Origin: Lithodes maja
Lineage: Eukaryota; Arthropoda; Malacostraca; Decapoda; Lithodidae
Assembly (NCBI GenBank): GCA_037953745.1
Contig: JBAKBP010000675.1
Span: forward strand, 202,225-266,224
Length of the DNA stretch: 64,000 nucleotides
Direction of reading: 5' to 3'
Translations under genes and position numbers: made by a program
Shown: positions 1-10,369 of the stretch, one piece after another
Position numbering within the stretch: position 1 is the first letter of the stretch
How the letters are laid out: the number at the start of each line of letters is the position of its first letter
Notes under the pieces: generated by a model
What the model was told of the DNA's origin: nothing
Databases searched by the model: none
The model's input: the letters and a program-made list of their open reading frames with translations, nothing else

Positions 1-330
1 GACAACACGCAGCTGCATGCACGACCTCCCGAAATCCATCCTTCCGAATCCTCCCTCCCTCGCGAGGACAGAGTCCACCTGGCCAGGCTGAGATGCGGAC
101 ACCATCCAGCTCTCCTGAGCTATCAGAAGAGACTGGATGACTCCGTTGTCGACGCCTGCCCGGGATGTAACACGGCTCCCCATACCATTAAACACATCAT
201 AGAAGACTGCATTTCACACAACCACTTACGCCAACAACACAACCTACACTCAATGAGAGCTCTGTGGGAAAGCCCGATCGTGGCCATGGCCTTCCTCAGG
301 GGCTCGGGGCTGTTCGGCCAGGCAGCTTAG
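1..330 (+). pseudogene. 3' end of a LINE ORF2 (cut by window edge)
   Basis: The frame is open from the first base to TAG at 328-330 (109 codons). It ends with a Cys/His cluster, CPGCNTAPHTIKHIIEDC, encoded at about 154-207. Clusters of this kind follow the reverse transcriptase (and RNase H, where present) in Jockey, I and R1-type LINEs and probably bind nucleic acid. A short run 'ARLRCGHHPALLSYQKRL' just before it fits the same region. The stop is followed by an (AAC)n tail, as expected for a LINE 3' end. The reverse transcriptase lies outside the window, so the clade is a guess and it is unknown whether the full copy is intact. Confidence 0.7.
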
Positions 331-357
331 GGAACAACAACAACAACAACAACAACT
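331..357 (+). repeat. (AAC)n simple-repeat tail of the LINE
   Basis: About eight AAC units directly follow the LINE stop codon. Simple-repeat tails like this mark the 3' end of a reverse-transcribed LINE and fix the right border of that insertion at about 357. Confidence 0.75.
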
Positions 358-545
358 CGTCATAAGTGCACGCTTAATTCCCTTATGGGATCGTCATTTT
401 GATCGGGTACCTTACAGAAAAAAACTCTGTAAAAAATATAAAAGGAATCAATTTAATCTCTGTTATCTTATGACTTGCCATATTCGTGGATTTCTCGTGC
501 TTTGTTTCCCCAACACCAGGCCCTCTAGCGGGCATCTTCGTCCTT
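356..545 (-). repeat. Fragment of the snapback repeat family
   Basis: Read on the minus strand this matches 24345-24526 closely. Shared landmarks are 'cgtgcacttatgacga', 'gatcccataagggaattaag', 'ataagataacagagatt' and 'ggcctggtgttgggg'. It is the middle of the snapback element described at 24120-24680, without its hairpin ends, and lies directly next to the LINE tail. Confidence 0.75.
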
Positions 546-1167
546 CCTTCTTCCGCGTCCCTACCGACAACAGGGCTCACGCCGTGTCCGCTTCATTCGA
601 CGTTCGCAGAGCTTCTAGTGAGTCCTTGCTCATTTGTATAGGCCTACTGTACATCTGTGTTGTAGTAACAGGGTTTAGATTAGCTAGCACGGCTGCCAGA
701 TTGGTAGGTCCGCAGGAAGTGTGTTAAAATAGGGTACCATTGTCACAAGCGTCTACGAGTCCCGATTGGGTGTACCGCGTGTGTTGTTGTTTTTGTGATA
801 CGCCTTAGCTGTTGTGTTTACTTAGCTAGGAGGTGACCACTCTACGAGGCATGATACAGACTGTCAATATTGAGGAGAGTACATGCCATTGTCTTTAAAT
901 ATCAGCAAAAGCTCTGGTTTAAGGGTGTCTGCACGTGGTGCTCCACCTTCCAGGGTTCAGGTTTTGCTTAGGCCCCTTAGAGGGGCCTCTCTCTGCATGG
1001 TGCGGCTGCTGGGTGCCGGAGCGTCGTCTCCTGGGATGTTCTTCGGACCACGTGGTCGCCCGACTTAGGGGTCTCCGATGTAGGCTTCAGGTAATTTAGG
1101 TTTCTAAATTTCTGTTGTTATTATTACCTATGTATGCCCCCTGTGTTGCTTCTTGCTTGCGGGCTTG
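546..1167. other. Unassigned stretch
   Basis: I see no convincing gene, TIR or tandem repeat here. The open frames are short (61-85 codons) and low-complexity. The stretch lies between the snapback fragment and the 161-bp tandem repeat, so it could be the outer leader of the DIRS element or unrelated DNA. Confidence 0.5.
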
Positions 1168-1383
1168 CTCCGTTGGGGGGTAAGGGAGACGTCCCTACAT
1201 GTCATTATGCATTTTTTTTATATATATATGTGCAGGACTGCGGGAAAGAGGTTGTGCCAACCCCGGTTCCCGGCAGTTTTTGTATGTTCCGGAGGCCCCG
1301 TGCGGTGGGTCCAGGTTATCCGTCTCTTGCTCCGTTGGGGGGTAAGGGAGACGTCCCTACATGTCATTATGCATTTTTTTTAT
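1168..1383 (+). repeat. 161-bp tandem repeat, copy 1 and first part of copy 2
   Basis: A unit made of X (starting 'gctccgttggggggtaaggg', ending in a T-run) and Y (starting near 'ggactgcgggaaagaggttg', ending 'ggttatccgtctc') occupies about 1168-1328. X starts again at 1329 and stops at a TA at 1383-1384, where a Tigger-like element begins. The missing Y half resumes at 5095. The repeat lies just upstream of the first DIRS element and may be part of its leader. Confidence 0.85.
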
Positions 1384-2082
1384 ACAGTAGGCTCACATAT
1401 CTCGATCAATCTCATCTCGATATTTCGCATTTCGATGCCACCTTCAAGCTCTCCCCAATCACAAATCTCGATGAAAAAACGTTAATCTCGATAGCTAATA
1501 GCTAAATATCGATGCTAGATGCTTATATACTAATATAAACAGATTAATCTTGACCAAATCGATGTGTGAACCTCACAGTCATTGTGTTTTGTTCACCTGT
1601 ATACTAATGTACCGCTAGTTTCGATCGTCTCAAGCGGTAGTCTAACCTGTCTCTGCCGCTTTCATTTACGTAGTAATAAAAATTACTTTACCATGTTTTA
1701 ATATACATTATTATTTGTATGAGGAAAATCTAATATATAATAATAGTAAAGACAAAAGAAAACTTGATTAAACTTTATACCATGGAAAATTTATTGAAGT
1801 CGGTAGATCTAGCGGCCACTTGGTGTACCAGTCACACATCCGCCATTCGCTTGAAAACTTGTATTGTGAAGTCGTCTACCTGGACCTTTTTTTATCGCAT
1901 TCATAAAATGCCGGTACTAGTGGTGACAGGGTGAGGGAAGCAATTGCAAGAATTGATGACGGTGACTGTGCGCCGGGTGCGGAGACGCAGTAACCTAACT
2001 GCGTTCGCCTCGGAACCAACAATCAACCACACAAACCTCTTTATCAATAAATATAAGGTAAAAATAAAACTCTTTCATTATT

Positions 2083-4878
2083 CTATCTATCTATCTATTG
2101 CCTGACGCCGTGATCCCCGAAGGGGTGGCCACGAACGAACCGCCCCCATGCACCTCTGTCCCCAGTCAGTCGACGCCCCTCCTCCCAACCAGCACCGCCT
2201 TCATTCATGTAGTTCCTCACTCCATCCTTCCACCTCATATTCGGTCTACCTCTCCCCCTCTGTCCCTCCACCTCGCTCTCGTACACCCTCTTAGTCATTC
2301 TCTCGCTTTCCATACGTTCCATATGGCCGAACCATCTCAAGTTGTTCCTTTTCACACTTTCCAGCACATCTACCTCCACACCACACCTCCTTCTTACTTC
2401 CTCATTAGTCTGTCTATCCCTCCATGTAATTCCGCACGCACTCCTTAAGTAATTCATTTCCACTGCTCTCACTCTTGGTCTGAGTCTCTCAACCAACGTC
2501 CATGCTTCGCTTCCGTAAGTCAGTGTCGGGATTACCACACTGTCATGCAAGGACTTCTTCACTTCCATACTGACCACCCTATTTCTTGTTACTGCTTTTA
2601 GCATTCCTACAACCCTCTTCCCCTGTTGTACCCTCTCCCGCACCTCTTCATCCATAGTCCCATCTTTACTCAACACACTGCCCAGATACTTAAAAGAGTT
2701 GACGATCTCCATAGCCTGACCGTTCAGCTTCATCTCACACTCTGTGACTTCACCCCTTTCGAAGACCATAACCTTGCTCTTCCCCGTATTTACCTTCAAA
2801 TTCCGTTTTTCGCACACTGTTCCAAACTCATTTACCAGACCCTGCAACTCCCATTCATTATCACTCATCAGAACTGTATCATCCGCAAACAGCAGTATAG
2901 GTAGCTTCCACTCAATTCCCTCCCTTTTCAGCGATACACCAACATCCACTGCTCTTGATAGTATTTCTTTCATAACTCCATCCATATATACAGTAAACAA
3001 CCACGGGGACATCACACACCCCTGTTTCAAACCAACATTCAGGTCAAAGAACTCGCTCTGCTCACTCTCCACACGTACTGCCGCCTTTGCACCCTCATAC
3101 ATGCTCTTCACTGCTTTCAGCAACTTGCCCTCTACTCCGTATATTCTAAGTACTTTCCACAAACCTTCTCTATCCACTCTGTCATAGGCCTTCTCCAAGT
3201 CCATAAAGGCAACATACACCTTTTGTTTCTTCTCCAGATACTTCTCCACAACACAATTCAGGGTAAAAATCTGATCTACACATCCTCTTCCCTTCCTAAA
3301 GCCTCCCTGCTCGTCGCCTATCCATTTCTCCGTTCTCACTCTCACTCTCTCGATCACTACCCTACTGTATACCTTCCCTACTACGCTTAGAAGACATATT
3401 CCTCGGTGGTTACCACACACTCCTCTTTCCCCTTTGCCCTTATATAGGGGGACTATTATGCCAGTCTTCCAGTCATCGGGTGCACTCCCCTTCTCCCATG
3501 CTAGTTTGCACATTTTCCATACCCATTCTATCACTATCTCACCACCATACCTCAACATTTCCCCACACACTCCATCTGTTCCTGGTGCTTTCCCCAACTT
3601 CACTCTTTTCATGGCTTCCCACACTTCTGACCTCCTGATCCCCACCTCCTCCTCCACTACTTCTCTTCTTCTCCCTCCCATACCATATCCAGCTATGTTT
3701 GCTGGCTCTTCATTCCTTTCATTTAGCAACTCACTGAAGTACTCCCTCCATCTTTCGACTCTCTCTTGCTTCTCGGCTAGCATTCTCCCATTCTTATCTT
3801 TCACACCCTTACTGTTTCCCTTGCTACCTTCCCTAACTTTCTTGACTTCTTTCCAGAACAGTTTCTTACTCTCCCTCCATTTTACACTCAGATTCCTTCC
3901 AAATTCCTCATCTACTCTTCTCTTACTTTCCTTCACTACTCTCTTCACCACCCTCTTACTCTCCACGTACCTCGCTCGTTTCTGTCTCTCGGAATCTTCA
4001 TTCCCTCTACTACCCAACCACTCTCTATATGCTTTCTTCTTTTCTTCCACAGCTATTCTTACCTCTTCTGTCCACCATGCTGTACCTTTCACTCCCCTCC
4101 CTCTTCTCCTCACTCCACACACCTCCTCACATGCTGCACAGATCTCATCCTTAAACACCTTGCTCATCTCCTCCACTTCCTCCATAACTTCCAGGTCGAA
4201 CCCACCTAGTCGTCTTTCCACTGCTCTCCTGTACTCCTCCCTGACTTCCTCCTCCTGCAACCTCTCCACCCTCCTCACCATTCCACCCTCCTCTCGCCTC
4301 CCTCCCGCTCTCCTCACCCACTTCTTTTGTATCCTAACCTTAGCTACCACTACATAATGATCAGACAGACCCCCTCCAATACCCCTATACAACCTAGCAT
4401 CCATCACAGATTTCTTCATTCGTTCATCCACACATACATAATCAATCAATGACTTTAGTTCCACCACTCTCTTATCCTTCATCGTCAACATCCGTTTCCA
4501 CGTGTACCTGTGGATCATTCTGTGTCGGAAGAAGGTGTTGGCTATCCACAGCCTCCTCCCCACACATACGTCCACAAGTGCACTACCATTCCCATTCACC
4601 TCTGATGGTACCCCCCACCCTCCCACCACTCCCTCAACTTTCCTATCACCCACCTTACCATTCATATCTCCAATCAGAAATATTCTTTCGTTCTTGTCAA
4701 ACTTCTCCAGGCACGCCTCCACATTCATCCAGAACTCCTCTTTCTTTCTTTCAAGTATATCCTCTGTCGGGGCATACACGCATACAATCACCCACGTTTG
4801 TATTCCTACTTTCATTCTCACCCACACAATCCTTGAACCCACAGACCCATACTCTCTTACACATTCCTTCCATTTGCT
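2083..4878 (-). mobile_element. RTE-like LINE, copy 1 (5'-truncated)
   Basis: This is a minus-strand LINE nested in the Tigger-like element. Its 3' end is a (GATA)n tail, seen as (ctat)n on the plus strand at 2083-2098. Alignment with copy 2 shows that the 5' end stops at about 4878, inside the endonuclease region. I could not find an exact target duplication for this copy. It is nearly identical to copy 2 (15585-18538) and to the fragment at 29981-30638, so the family moved recently. Confidence 0.85.
2095..4842 (-). CDS. RTE-like LINE endonuclease-reverse transcriptase
   Basis: One 915-codon frame with no internal stop. The first ~180 residues are an apurinic-type endonuclease missing its N-terminus (LIGDMNGKVGD near residue 60, a SDHYVVVAKV box near 165). 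The reverse transcriptase covers roughly 400-720: GKAPGTDGV, PLYKGKGERG, GFRKGRGCVDQ, MDLEKAYDRVD, GLKQGCVMSPWLF and the catalytic FADD near 652. The C-terminal part has the RWFGHMERM and GRGRPNMRW blocks typical of RTE-related elements. The enzyme nicks target DNA and copies LINE RNA into the nick. The TAG stop lies inside the GATA tail, so there is almost no 3' UTR. I chose the first Met; the natural start is lost. Confidence 0.85.
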   Translation of the reverse strand: MGSRIVWVRMKVGIQTWVIVCVYAPTEDILERKKEEFWMNVEACLEKFDKNERIFLIGDMNGKVGDRKVEGVVGGWGVPSEVNGNGSALVDVCVGRRLWIANTFFRHRMIHRYTWKRMLTMKDKRVVELKSLIDYVCVDERMKKSVMDARLYRGIGGGLSDHYVVVAKVRIQKKWVRRAGGRREEGGMVRRVERLQEEEVREEYRRAVERRLGGFDLEVMEEVEEMSKVFKDEICAACEEVCGVRRRGRGVKGTAWWTEEVRIAVEEKKKAYREWLGSRGNEDSERQKRARYVESKRVVKRVVKESKRRVDEEFGRNLSVKWRESKKLFWKEVKKVREGSKGNSKGVKDKNGRMLAEKQERVERWREYFSELLNERNEEPANIAGYGMGGRRREVVEEEVGIRRSEVWEAMKRVKLGKAPGTDGVCGEMLRYGGEIVIEWVWKMCKLAWEKGSAPDDWKTGIIVPLYKGKGERGVCGNHRGICLLSVVGKVYSRVVIERVRVRTEKWIGDEQGGFRKGRGCVDQIFTLNCVVEKYLEKKQKVYVAFMDLEKAYDRVDREGLWKVLRIYGVEGKLLKAVKSMYEGAKAAVRVESEQSEFFDLNVGLKQGCVMSPWLFTVYMDGVMKEILSRAVDVGVSLKREGIEWKLPILLFADDTVLMSDNEWELQGLVNEFGTVCEKRNLKVNTGKSKVMVFERGEVTECEMKLNGQAMEIVNSFKYLGSVLSKDGTMDEEVRERVQQGKRVVGMLKAVTRNRVVSMEVKKSLHDSVVIPTLTYGSEAWTLVERLRPRVRAVEMNYLRSACGITWRDRQTNEEVRRRCGVEVDVLESVKRNNLRWFGHMERMESERMTKRVYESEVEGQRGRGRPNMRWKDGVRNYMNEGGAGWEEGRRLTGDRGAWGRFVRGHPFGDHGVRQ

Positions 4879-5094
4879 ACTTATTAATTTTATCTATTTT
4901 AACATATTATATATATTGCATGTGATTGTGGGGGGCAAATGTGAAAATTGACAGATTTGATGTAGGTTAGTCGGCAAGTGGCTGGAACCGATTGTATTTT
5001 TTCCCATAAGAAGTTAACTTCGCATCTCGATATTTCGAATCTCGATCGGTATTTGTGGGAACCAATTATGATCGAGATTGGAGATTCCACTGTA

Positions 5095-5197
5095 TATATG
5101 TGTGGGACTGCGGGAAAGAGGTTGTGCCAACCCCGGTTCCCGGCAGTTTTTGTATGTTCCGGAGGCCCCGTGCGGTGGGTCCAGGTTATCCGTCTCT
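5095..5197 (+). repeat. Second half of the 161-bp tandem repeat
   Basis: This matches 1225-1323 almost base for base (for example 'ccggaggccccgtgcggtgg'). It is the Y half of the second unit, separated from its X half (1329-1383) by the 3.7-kb Tigger-like insertion. Confidence 0.85.
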
Positions 5198-5681
5198 AAC
5201 GGGTAGGAACGTTCAAAAGATCCCGGCGTGGTTTGGCTGAACCACTCTCTCCCGGCAGAATTGCATTCCTAGAAGGGCTACCAACTCGGCCCGCCGAGTT
5301 AACGCGCCCTGACTGGCCTAGTGACACTTAAGACTTTTAGCCTGCGTGGGCACCACCGGTCAAGTGTACACGAAGTGATAAGATTAGTTTTGCAAACTCA
5401 TTCAGAATACTCACAACTTAAAAGGTCACGGGACCTGTGACTCTTGTCACAGGTAAGTTATTAAAAAGTCAGCCAGACGGATTCGGCGGAAGGTTGGCAG
5501 GGTGGGGCACCTTCGCTAATTTTCCGGCAGATTTGGATTAGGATGTTTTAATACCTCGCAGGTTATCCTTATGAGCATTGATTCCTGGAAATTTTCTTTC
5601 CAGGCCCCAGACTACTTCTCCGGCGGAGTTGGACACCTAATCCCGGCGGAGGGGGGGGGGGACTCTCTCAATTACGGCAAC
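5198..5681 (+). other. Leader of DIRS copy 1
   Basis: No gene. The last part, 'ggttatccttatgagcattg' followed by 'attcctggaaa', matches the leader of DIRS copy 2 (minus strand near 50700), so this is element leader. A run of G lies at about 5650-5661. Confidence 0.6.
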
Positions 5682-7233
5682 ATGCCTAGGTTTGAACTTT
5701 GCGCTACGCCCTCTTGTTCCCTCTTACCCGTTTTTGCTTATGCTTTTTGCATTAAATGTGTAAAATGTTTAGATCGCTCACAGGGCGTGTGGTCGTCTAA
5801 AAAATGCGCCATCTGCTCTGAATTAAAATCCGCCTTGCTGGCGAAGAAAGACCTGTCATGTTTAGCAGCCTTGCATGAAATTAAAGCGGCATTCAATTCT
5901 TATGCTAAGGACACAGCCCATAAGGCACTCCAATGTGACGACCAAGTCCTATCGGAAAAGCTAATTATCAAGTCACCTTTAGTAAAACCCGGATCCTCTA
6001 AATCGGTCAGACCCAAGGTCAAAGCTAAAGCCATCAGCAAGGAGATTATCAGTAGCGATAGTGAGAGCGACATATCTGAGGTCCCCTCCTCTGACCGTGC
6101 CACGCGGCGGAAGTCGAGGTCCAGGTCGAAGTCTCCCCGGAAACACTCTCACCACACCACCTCGGACTCTTCCCGGTCTCACAAGCGCCGGAGAGAAGAG
6201 TATGACACATCGAGCAGCCGGCGAGAGACTCCTCAGCCGCCTCATCCCACGCCTCCCTCTGACACCCATATACATGATTCAGGAGAGTCGGAAATAGGAT
6301 CTGAAGTATTAGCATCTCCACATAGTCAGGAACATTCTATGCATGTACCTCCTGATGTGACTTTTGCCATACCAAAGTTGACTGTAGTTCCACGGGGTGT
6401 TAGGTCGACCAGCCCGAGTAGGGTGCTGGCCGACCAGTTTAGGGGTTATCCGGCGGGGGCCCAATTTAGCTCACAGGTGACTCATGACCCCCAGCCCATA
6501 GTGACAGGGGGATACTTGCGCCATTCTGTTCCACCTCTTAATATCATTCCAGAACGGACTGAGGACGGCGACATGTTGCCATCGTCAGTGCCAGATTTGT
6601 CTTGGCCCCCAGCGGATAATGAGATAGACTCTCAAGAGATAGCTTCACAAGACATCTTGGAGCAAAATGAGGAGCCGGCGGATGGTATGTTCTCCCCGGC
6701 TCCTCAGTCTCTCCCTAGTAATTATTCTGAGGCTAGTTCACATTCATCCAAAAAAAAACTCTAGGAAATGGATGACTTCTGATCAGGTAAATGAATTATT
6801 ACATAAGGTAATACAGCATTATCAAATCCCTGCCTCGTCGGAGTCCCCGGTTTCTCTCTCAGCTGCTGCCCCTAGCACTTCTGTGATTAGACCTTTAGAA
6901 CTCCCGACAGTCACTACTTCTTGCCTGACCCCATTGGTGGCAGCTACCCCAGGCCCTACAGTGCCGGCGGCGCTAGCAATGTCCAACCTCAGGGTTATCA
7001 ATGATGTCCAACCTCCTCCCTTAGATAGAGCACCTCTGAAGAAGGGCCCCATGCCCCTCCTCTATGGTACTGATTTCTCTTGGGTACCTGTGGTACCAGA
7101 GAATCCCCTTATAGCTCAACCTTCAGTGTCAGGGGACCCACCAGTTCCCAGCGGGTGGACCATCGAAATCAATAAGAACCGTAGATTTCGGGCTAAAGAC
7201 GAGACAGGGAGGGTCTTAGATGTATTTACCTAA

Positions 7234-7645
7234 TTGTATTTACCTAATTGTAGTTTACAGGAGTTGAGCTAAGCTCGTGTTGTCCCGTCTCTCAGTCTAC
7301 TTTCATCCAATTTTTTTTTGAAAATATTTATGTTCCTTGCCCCTACCACCTCCTCCTCCAGCCTATTCCATTTGTCAATACATCTATAGGGGAAGCTAAA
7401 CTTCCTGATATCGTTCTTGCAGGTAGGTCTTTTTACTTTGTAGCTGTGGCCTCTAGTTATTCCTGTATCCATAATTAATATATCCTCCCTATCCAGCCTC
7501 TCCAGCCCTCGGGTGCATTTGAACATCATTATCATGTCTCCCCTCTCTCTCCTCTCTTTTAGACTCGGTAGATTTAATTTGTCTAGCCTCCCTTCATATG
7601 GCAGTTCTCTGAGACTTGGAACCAATCTAGTAACTGATTAATGTA
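7234..7645 (-). mobile_element. CR1-type LINE, 3' fragment
   Basis: The minus-strand frame 7625-7269 (118 codons) matches the last ~115 residues of the CR1-type LINE at 10331-14236, with RERGDMIMMFKC, RKFSFPYR and the shared ending TTRA. The short 3' UTR ends in a duplicated 'tgtatttacctaat' unit at about 7224-7250. It is a 5'-truncated insertion into the DIRS gag, replacing or splitting about a dozen codons that are present in copy 2. Confidence 0.85.
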
Positions 7646-8066
7646 CTGATTAAGGGTGTCCCAAGTTCACTTAACCCGGCATATTTTGTGTATACAGCCG
7701 CACCGGCCGTCCCTTCCGCCGCGTCTGCACGACTATTTGCTGACTGGTCGAAGACTGATGGCATCAATGATGTCAAAGCCTTAAATGCTATTACGCTGGA
7801 GTTGGCTACAACTCCGGCTCTGGACCAAGCTCAGAATCCGGTACTGCAGATGCGGCAGCTGGGAGTAGGCCCGTGGGTAGATTGGGAGGTAGAAGCTCAG
7901 GTATTTGCCACTATTATCACCTCCAAATCTTCACATCAAATTCCCCCTGAGAATCATACATACTTTTCCCTACCAGTATCCAAAGCAGAAGGGGTGTCCC
8001 CAGCCTTATTAACATTTCTGGCGGCTCCTAAAGTGTCTTTACATGCTCTGGACGAAACTTTCTCTC

Positions 8067-8067
<1 letters not shown>

Positions 8068-8102
<35 letters not shown>
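8068..8102 (+). repeat. Poly-C tract in DIRS gag
   Basis: About 33 consecutive C in a region where copy 2 encodes an ordinary Pro/Thr-rich linker (PFTTPTPTHLD). The tract changes the reading frame in this copy. It is either slippage expansion or an assembly artefact. Confidence 0.8.
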
Positions 8103-8104
<2 letters not shown>

Positions 8105-8769
8105 CTGCTCACTTGGAGCACGATTTTAAGTTACGCAGTAAAGCCTACCGGATGTTCTCTCAGTACTTGGTGAGTCATCAAGTAGCTGCCTCTCTTGCAC
8201 GAACAATCTCGGCCACCACTGAACCCCAAATTAGGAAAGCTATTGAGCTGTTTCGTAGACTTTTGCTACAAAATGCCATTCAGTCCCTAGGAGACATCAG
8301 AATTGCAATCTTGGAGGCGGTACAGGCCCGCCAAGATCTGAGAGCCCATCTGGTGAGGTAGTTGCCGGCGGACATAGGTCGCCGGGTAACTCTCTCCCCG
8401 GTTCTTACTGCCACCCTTCTTAACTCTGAAACTTGGGGTTTAATCTTTAATATGGTAAGTGGGTGGAAGCAGGTTACCTTCCAAGCTAGGAAAGACCCAC
8501 CTAAAAAGCCCTTTCATAAACCAAAGGGCGATAACAAACCGTTCCAACCCCAATCTAAACAAGCACCACAAGACCCCAGACCACCTCCTCAGCAGGGAGG
8601 TACTCAGTACAAAACCAAACAAGGTAAACAGCATGGGTATAAGGGTAAGGCCCCATATAAAGGTCATCAGGGCAACGCACCAGCCAAAACTAGTCAAGCG
8701 TCCGATGCCAACCTACCCCCACCTCCAAAAAACTAGCCACTCACACTCTCCACATCCCGGGGCCGAGCT

Positions 8770-10332
8770 CAAACGCCCGAGATTGGGGAGTTGCCTTGAA
8801 GGACGAACCCCGGCTGCACCTGGGTTCGTTCCGTGCATTCCGTGCATTCCGCTCAGCCTGGCCCAAACATACATGGGCAGGAAGATAGTGAGCAAAGGAA
8901 TCACCTGGCAGTGGCGCCGGCGGCCTCGACTGCGTCAGCCGCGGGAGTATACCCTAGTGTCTCAGGAGGAGGTCATGTTACAGGAAATGATTGCCAAACA
9001 AGTACTTATTCAGGTCAATACCTCCCAGCTAGTGTTCACGTCAAGACTCTTCTTAGTGCCAAAAAGGGACAGTGTGCAGATGCGACCAGTTCTAGATCTC
9101 TCGCACCTGAACACCTTTGTAAAGAATTCACCCTTCAAGATGCTGACTGTACAGTAACTCAGACTGGCTCCCGCCGCAAGGTTGGATGTGTTCGATCGAT
9201 CTCAAAGATGCCTATTGGCACGTCCCCATAAACAAGAGGTTCCAAAAGTTTCTCGCTCTGAGAATCCGGCACGAGACTTATGTCTTTCAAAGGATGCCGT
9301 TCGGGTTGAACCTAGCACCAAGAGTATTTACCAAACTCGTCCGGCAAGCTCTTTTACCCTTGTTAGTCAGAGGCATACAGGTGTTTTGGTATCTGGACGA
9401 TTGGCTAGTAGTGGCGAACTCTGTAGAATTATGTCAAGACCATGTCAACCAAGTGTTAGCTCATGTATAAGCCCTAGGGTTCAAGGTGAACTTGGCAAAA
9501 TCACACCTGGTCCCCTCAAGGACGATTCAGTGGCTAGGGCTGGTCTGGGATATCGCCGCTCTGACTGAGTGCGGACAACCGCAACAGATTTCGAAGGAAA
9601 CTGTTCCGGTTCCTCCACAGTCTGCATACGACCAGGAAAACGTGGGATTCCCTGATCGGTTCTCTCAACTGGGTGCAATTAACAATCAAGTTGGGCCGAT
9701 TGAAAACCAAGCGATTAATCCTGGAAGGCAACAAAGTGTTCCCTCTCTTGCCGGAGAAGAAATTATGGCCAATTCCTCCATTAATCCACACTTTACTATC
9801 GGCCTGGACCAAGCACAAAGTCCTCTACTCAGTCATGTCATGGGTTTTTCCCCCACCGACGGTATGGGTAGACACGGACGCCTCAGGGACCCTAGGTTGG
9901 GGGTACCAGTCAAGCCTAGGCCATCAGGGACAGGGCATTTGGGGGGTAGACAGCCAAGCCCATATCAACAAGTAAGAACTTCTAGTTCCTCTGTTTTTTC
10001 TCCAAACTCATGGCAGGACATTGAAGAACAAATCAATAGCATTCAGAATGGACAATCAAACCGCAGTTTTTTGCATTCATAAGCAAGACTCAGTGAGGTC
10101 ACGAGAGTTGTTGAACGTTTCAGAACAAATTTTTACCCTAGCCGACTCGCTAGGGATTTCCCTGCATGCCACCTATCTCCCCGGCGTAGCGAACGTCTGG
10201 GCAGACGCTCTCTCTCGCCGGCGGAGCACTCTAGTAGAATGGACTATCAAACAGGCGATCTTCAACGAGATCATTGCAAAGCCGGCCCGTCCACAGGTGG
10301 ACTTGTTTGCGTCAACAACCAACCACAAATAA
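8770..10332 (+). pseudogene. DIRS reverse transcriptase-RNase H, copy 1, main part
   Basis: Matches copy 2 (42395-36217 minus strand) throughout. Visible blocks are FLVPKRDSVQMRPVLDLSHL (about 9050-9110), IDLKDAYWHVP, MPFGLNLAPRVF, the catalytic YLDDW (about 9390-9404), the RNase H DTDASG (about 9877) and FRMDN (10045-10059). The frame is broken near 9157, by a stop at 9468-9470, near 9560 and near 9975. After the CR1 insertion (10331-14236) the frame resumes and ends at 14577. The enzyme would copy element RNA to DNA and degrade the RNA strand. Confidence 0.85.
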
Positions 10333-10369
10333 TTCAAGCGATTGTGAATGCGAGTGGATGTAAACAAAT

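Larger units (their letters stand above)
1385..5092. mobile_element. Tigger/pogo-like DNA element containing a nested LINE
   Basis: The left end reads TA-CAGTAGGCTCACATATCTCG. The right end, reverse complemented, reads CAGTGGAATCTCCAATCTCG, followed by TA. The ends are imperfect inverted repeats, with a TA target duplication at 1383-1384 and 5093-5094. The interior repeats 'tctcgat' many times near both ends. Taking it out joins the X and Y halves of the 161-bp repeat, which confirms the borders. About 1790-1930 could be a decayed C-terminal end of a Tigger transposase ('attgtgaagtcgtc' context), but this is weak. An RTE-like LINE is inserted at about 2083-4878. Confidence 0.85.
5682..8736 (+). 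pseudogene. DIRS gag-like ORF1, copy 1 (broken)
   Basis: I start at the Met at 5682 because it matches the start of the copy-2 protein. Early residues hold a Cys-rich module (CIKCVKCLDRS then CAICSEL), followed by a Ser/Arg-rich stretch with KSRSRSKSPRK, and later blocks GVGPWVDWE, FLAAPKV and RRLLLQNAIQSLGD. The C-terminus is Lys/Gln/Pro-rich and ends PPPPKN. The protein probably packages element RNA, as gag does. Damage: a frameshift at the A-run near 6750-6758, a CR1 fragment at 7234-7645, another frame change around the poly-C tract at about 8068-8102, and an in-frame TAG at 8359-8361. Confidence 0.8.

Noticed and set aside
883..1068. 61-codon frame as a gene
   Set aside because: No homology that I recognise, low complexity and no supporting context.
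1790..1930. Tigger transposase remnant
   Set aside because: Some codons fit the C-terminal end of such transposases, but frames are broken and the match is too short to list as a gene.
3434..4357. 307-codon plus-strand frame
   Set aside because: It is antisense to the RTE-like LINE coding region; the Ser/Leu/Thr-rich sequence is what a shadow of that gene gives. The same holds for 16264-17394 on the minus strand.
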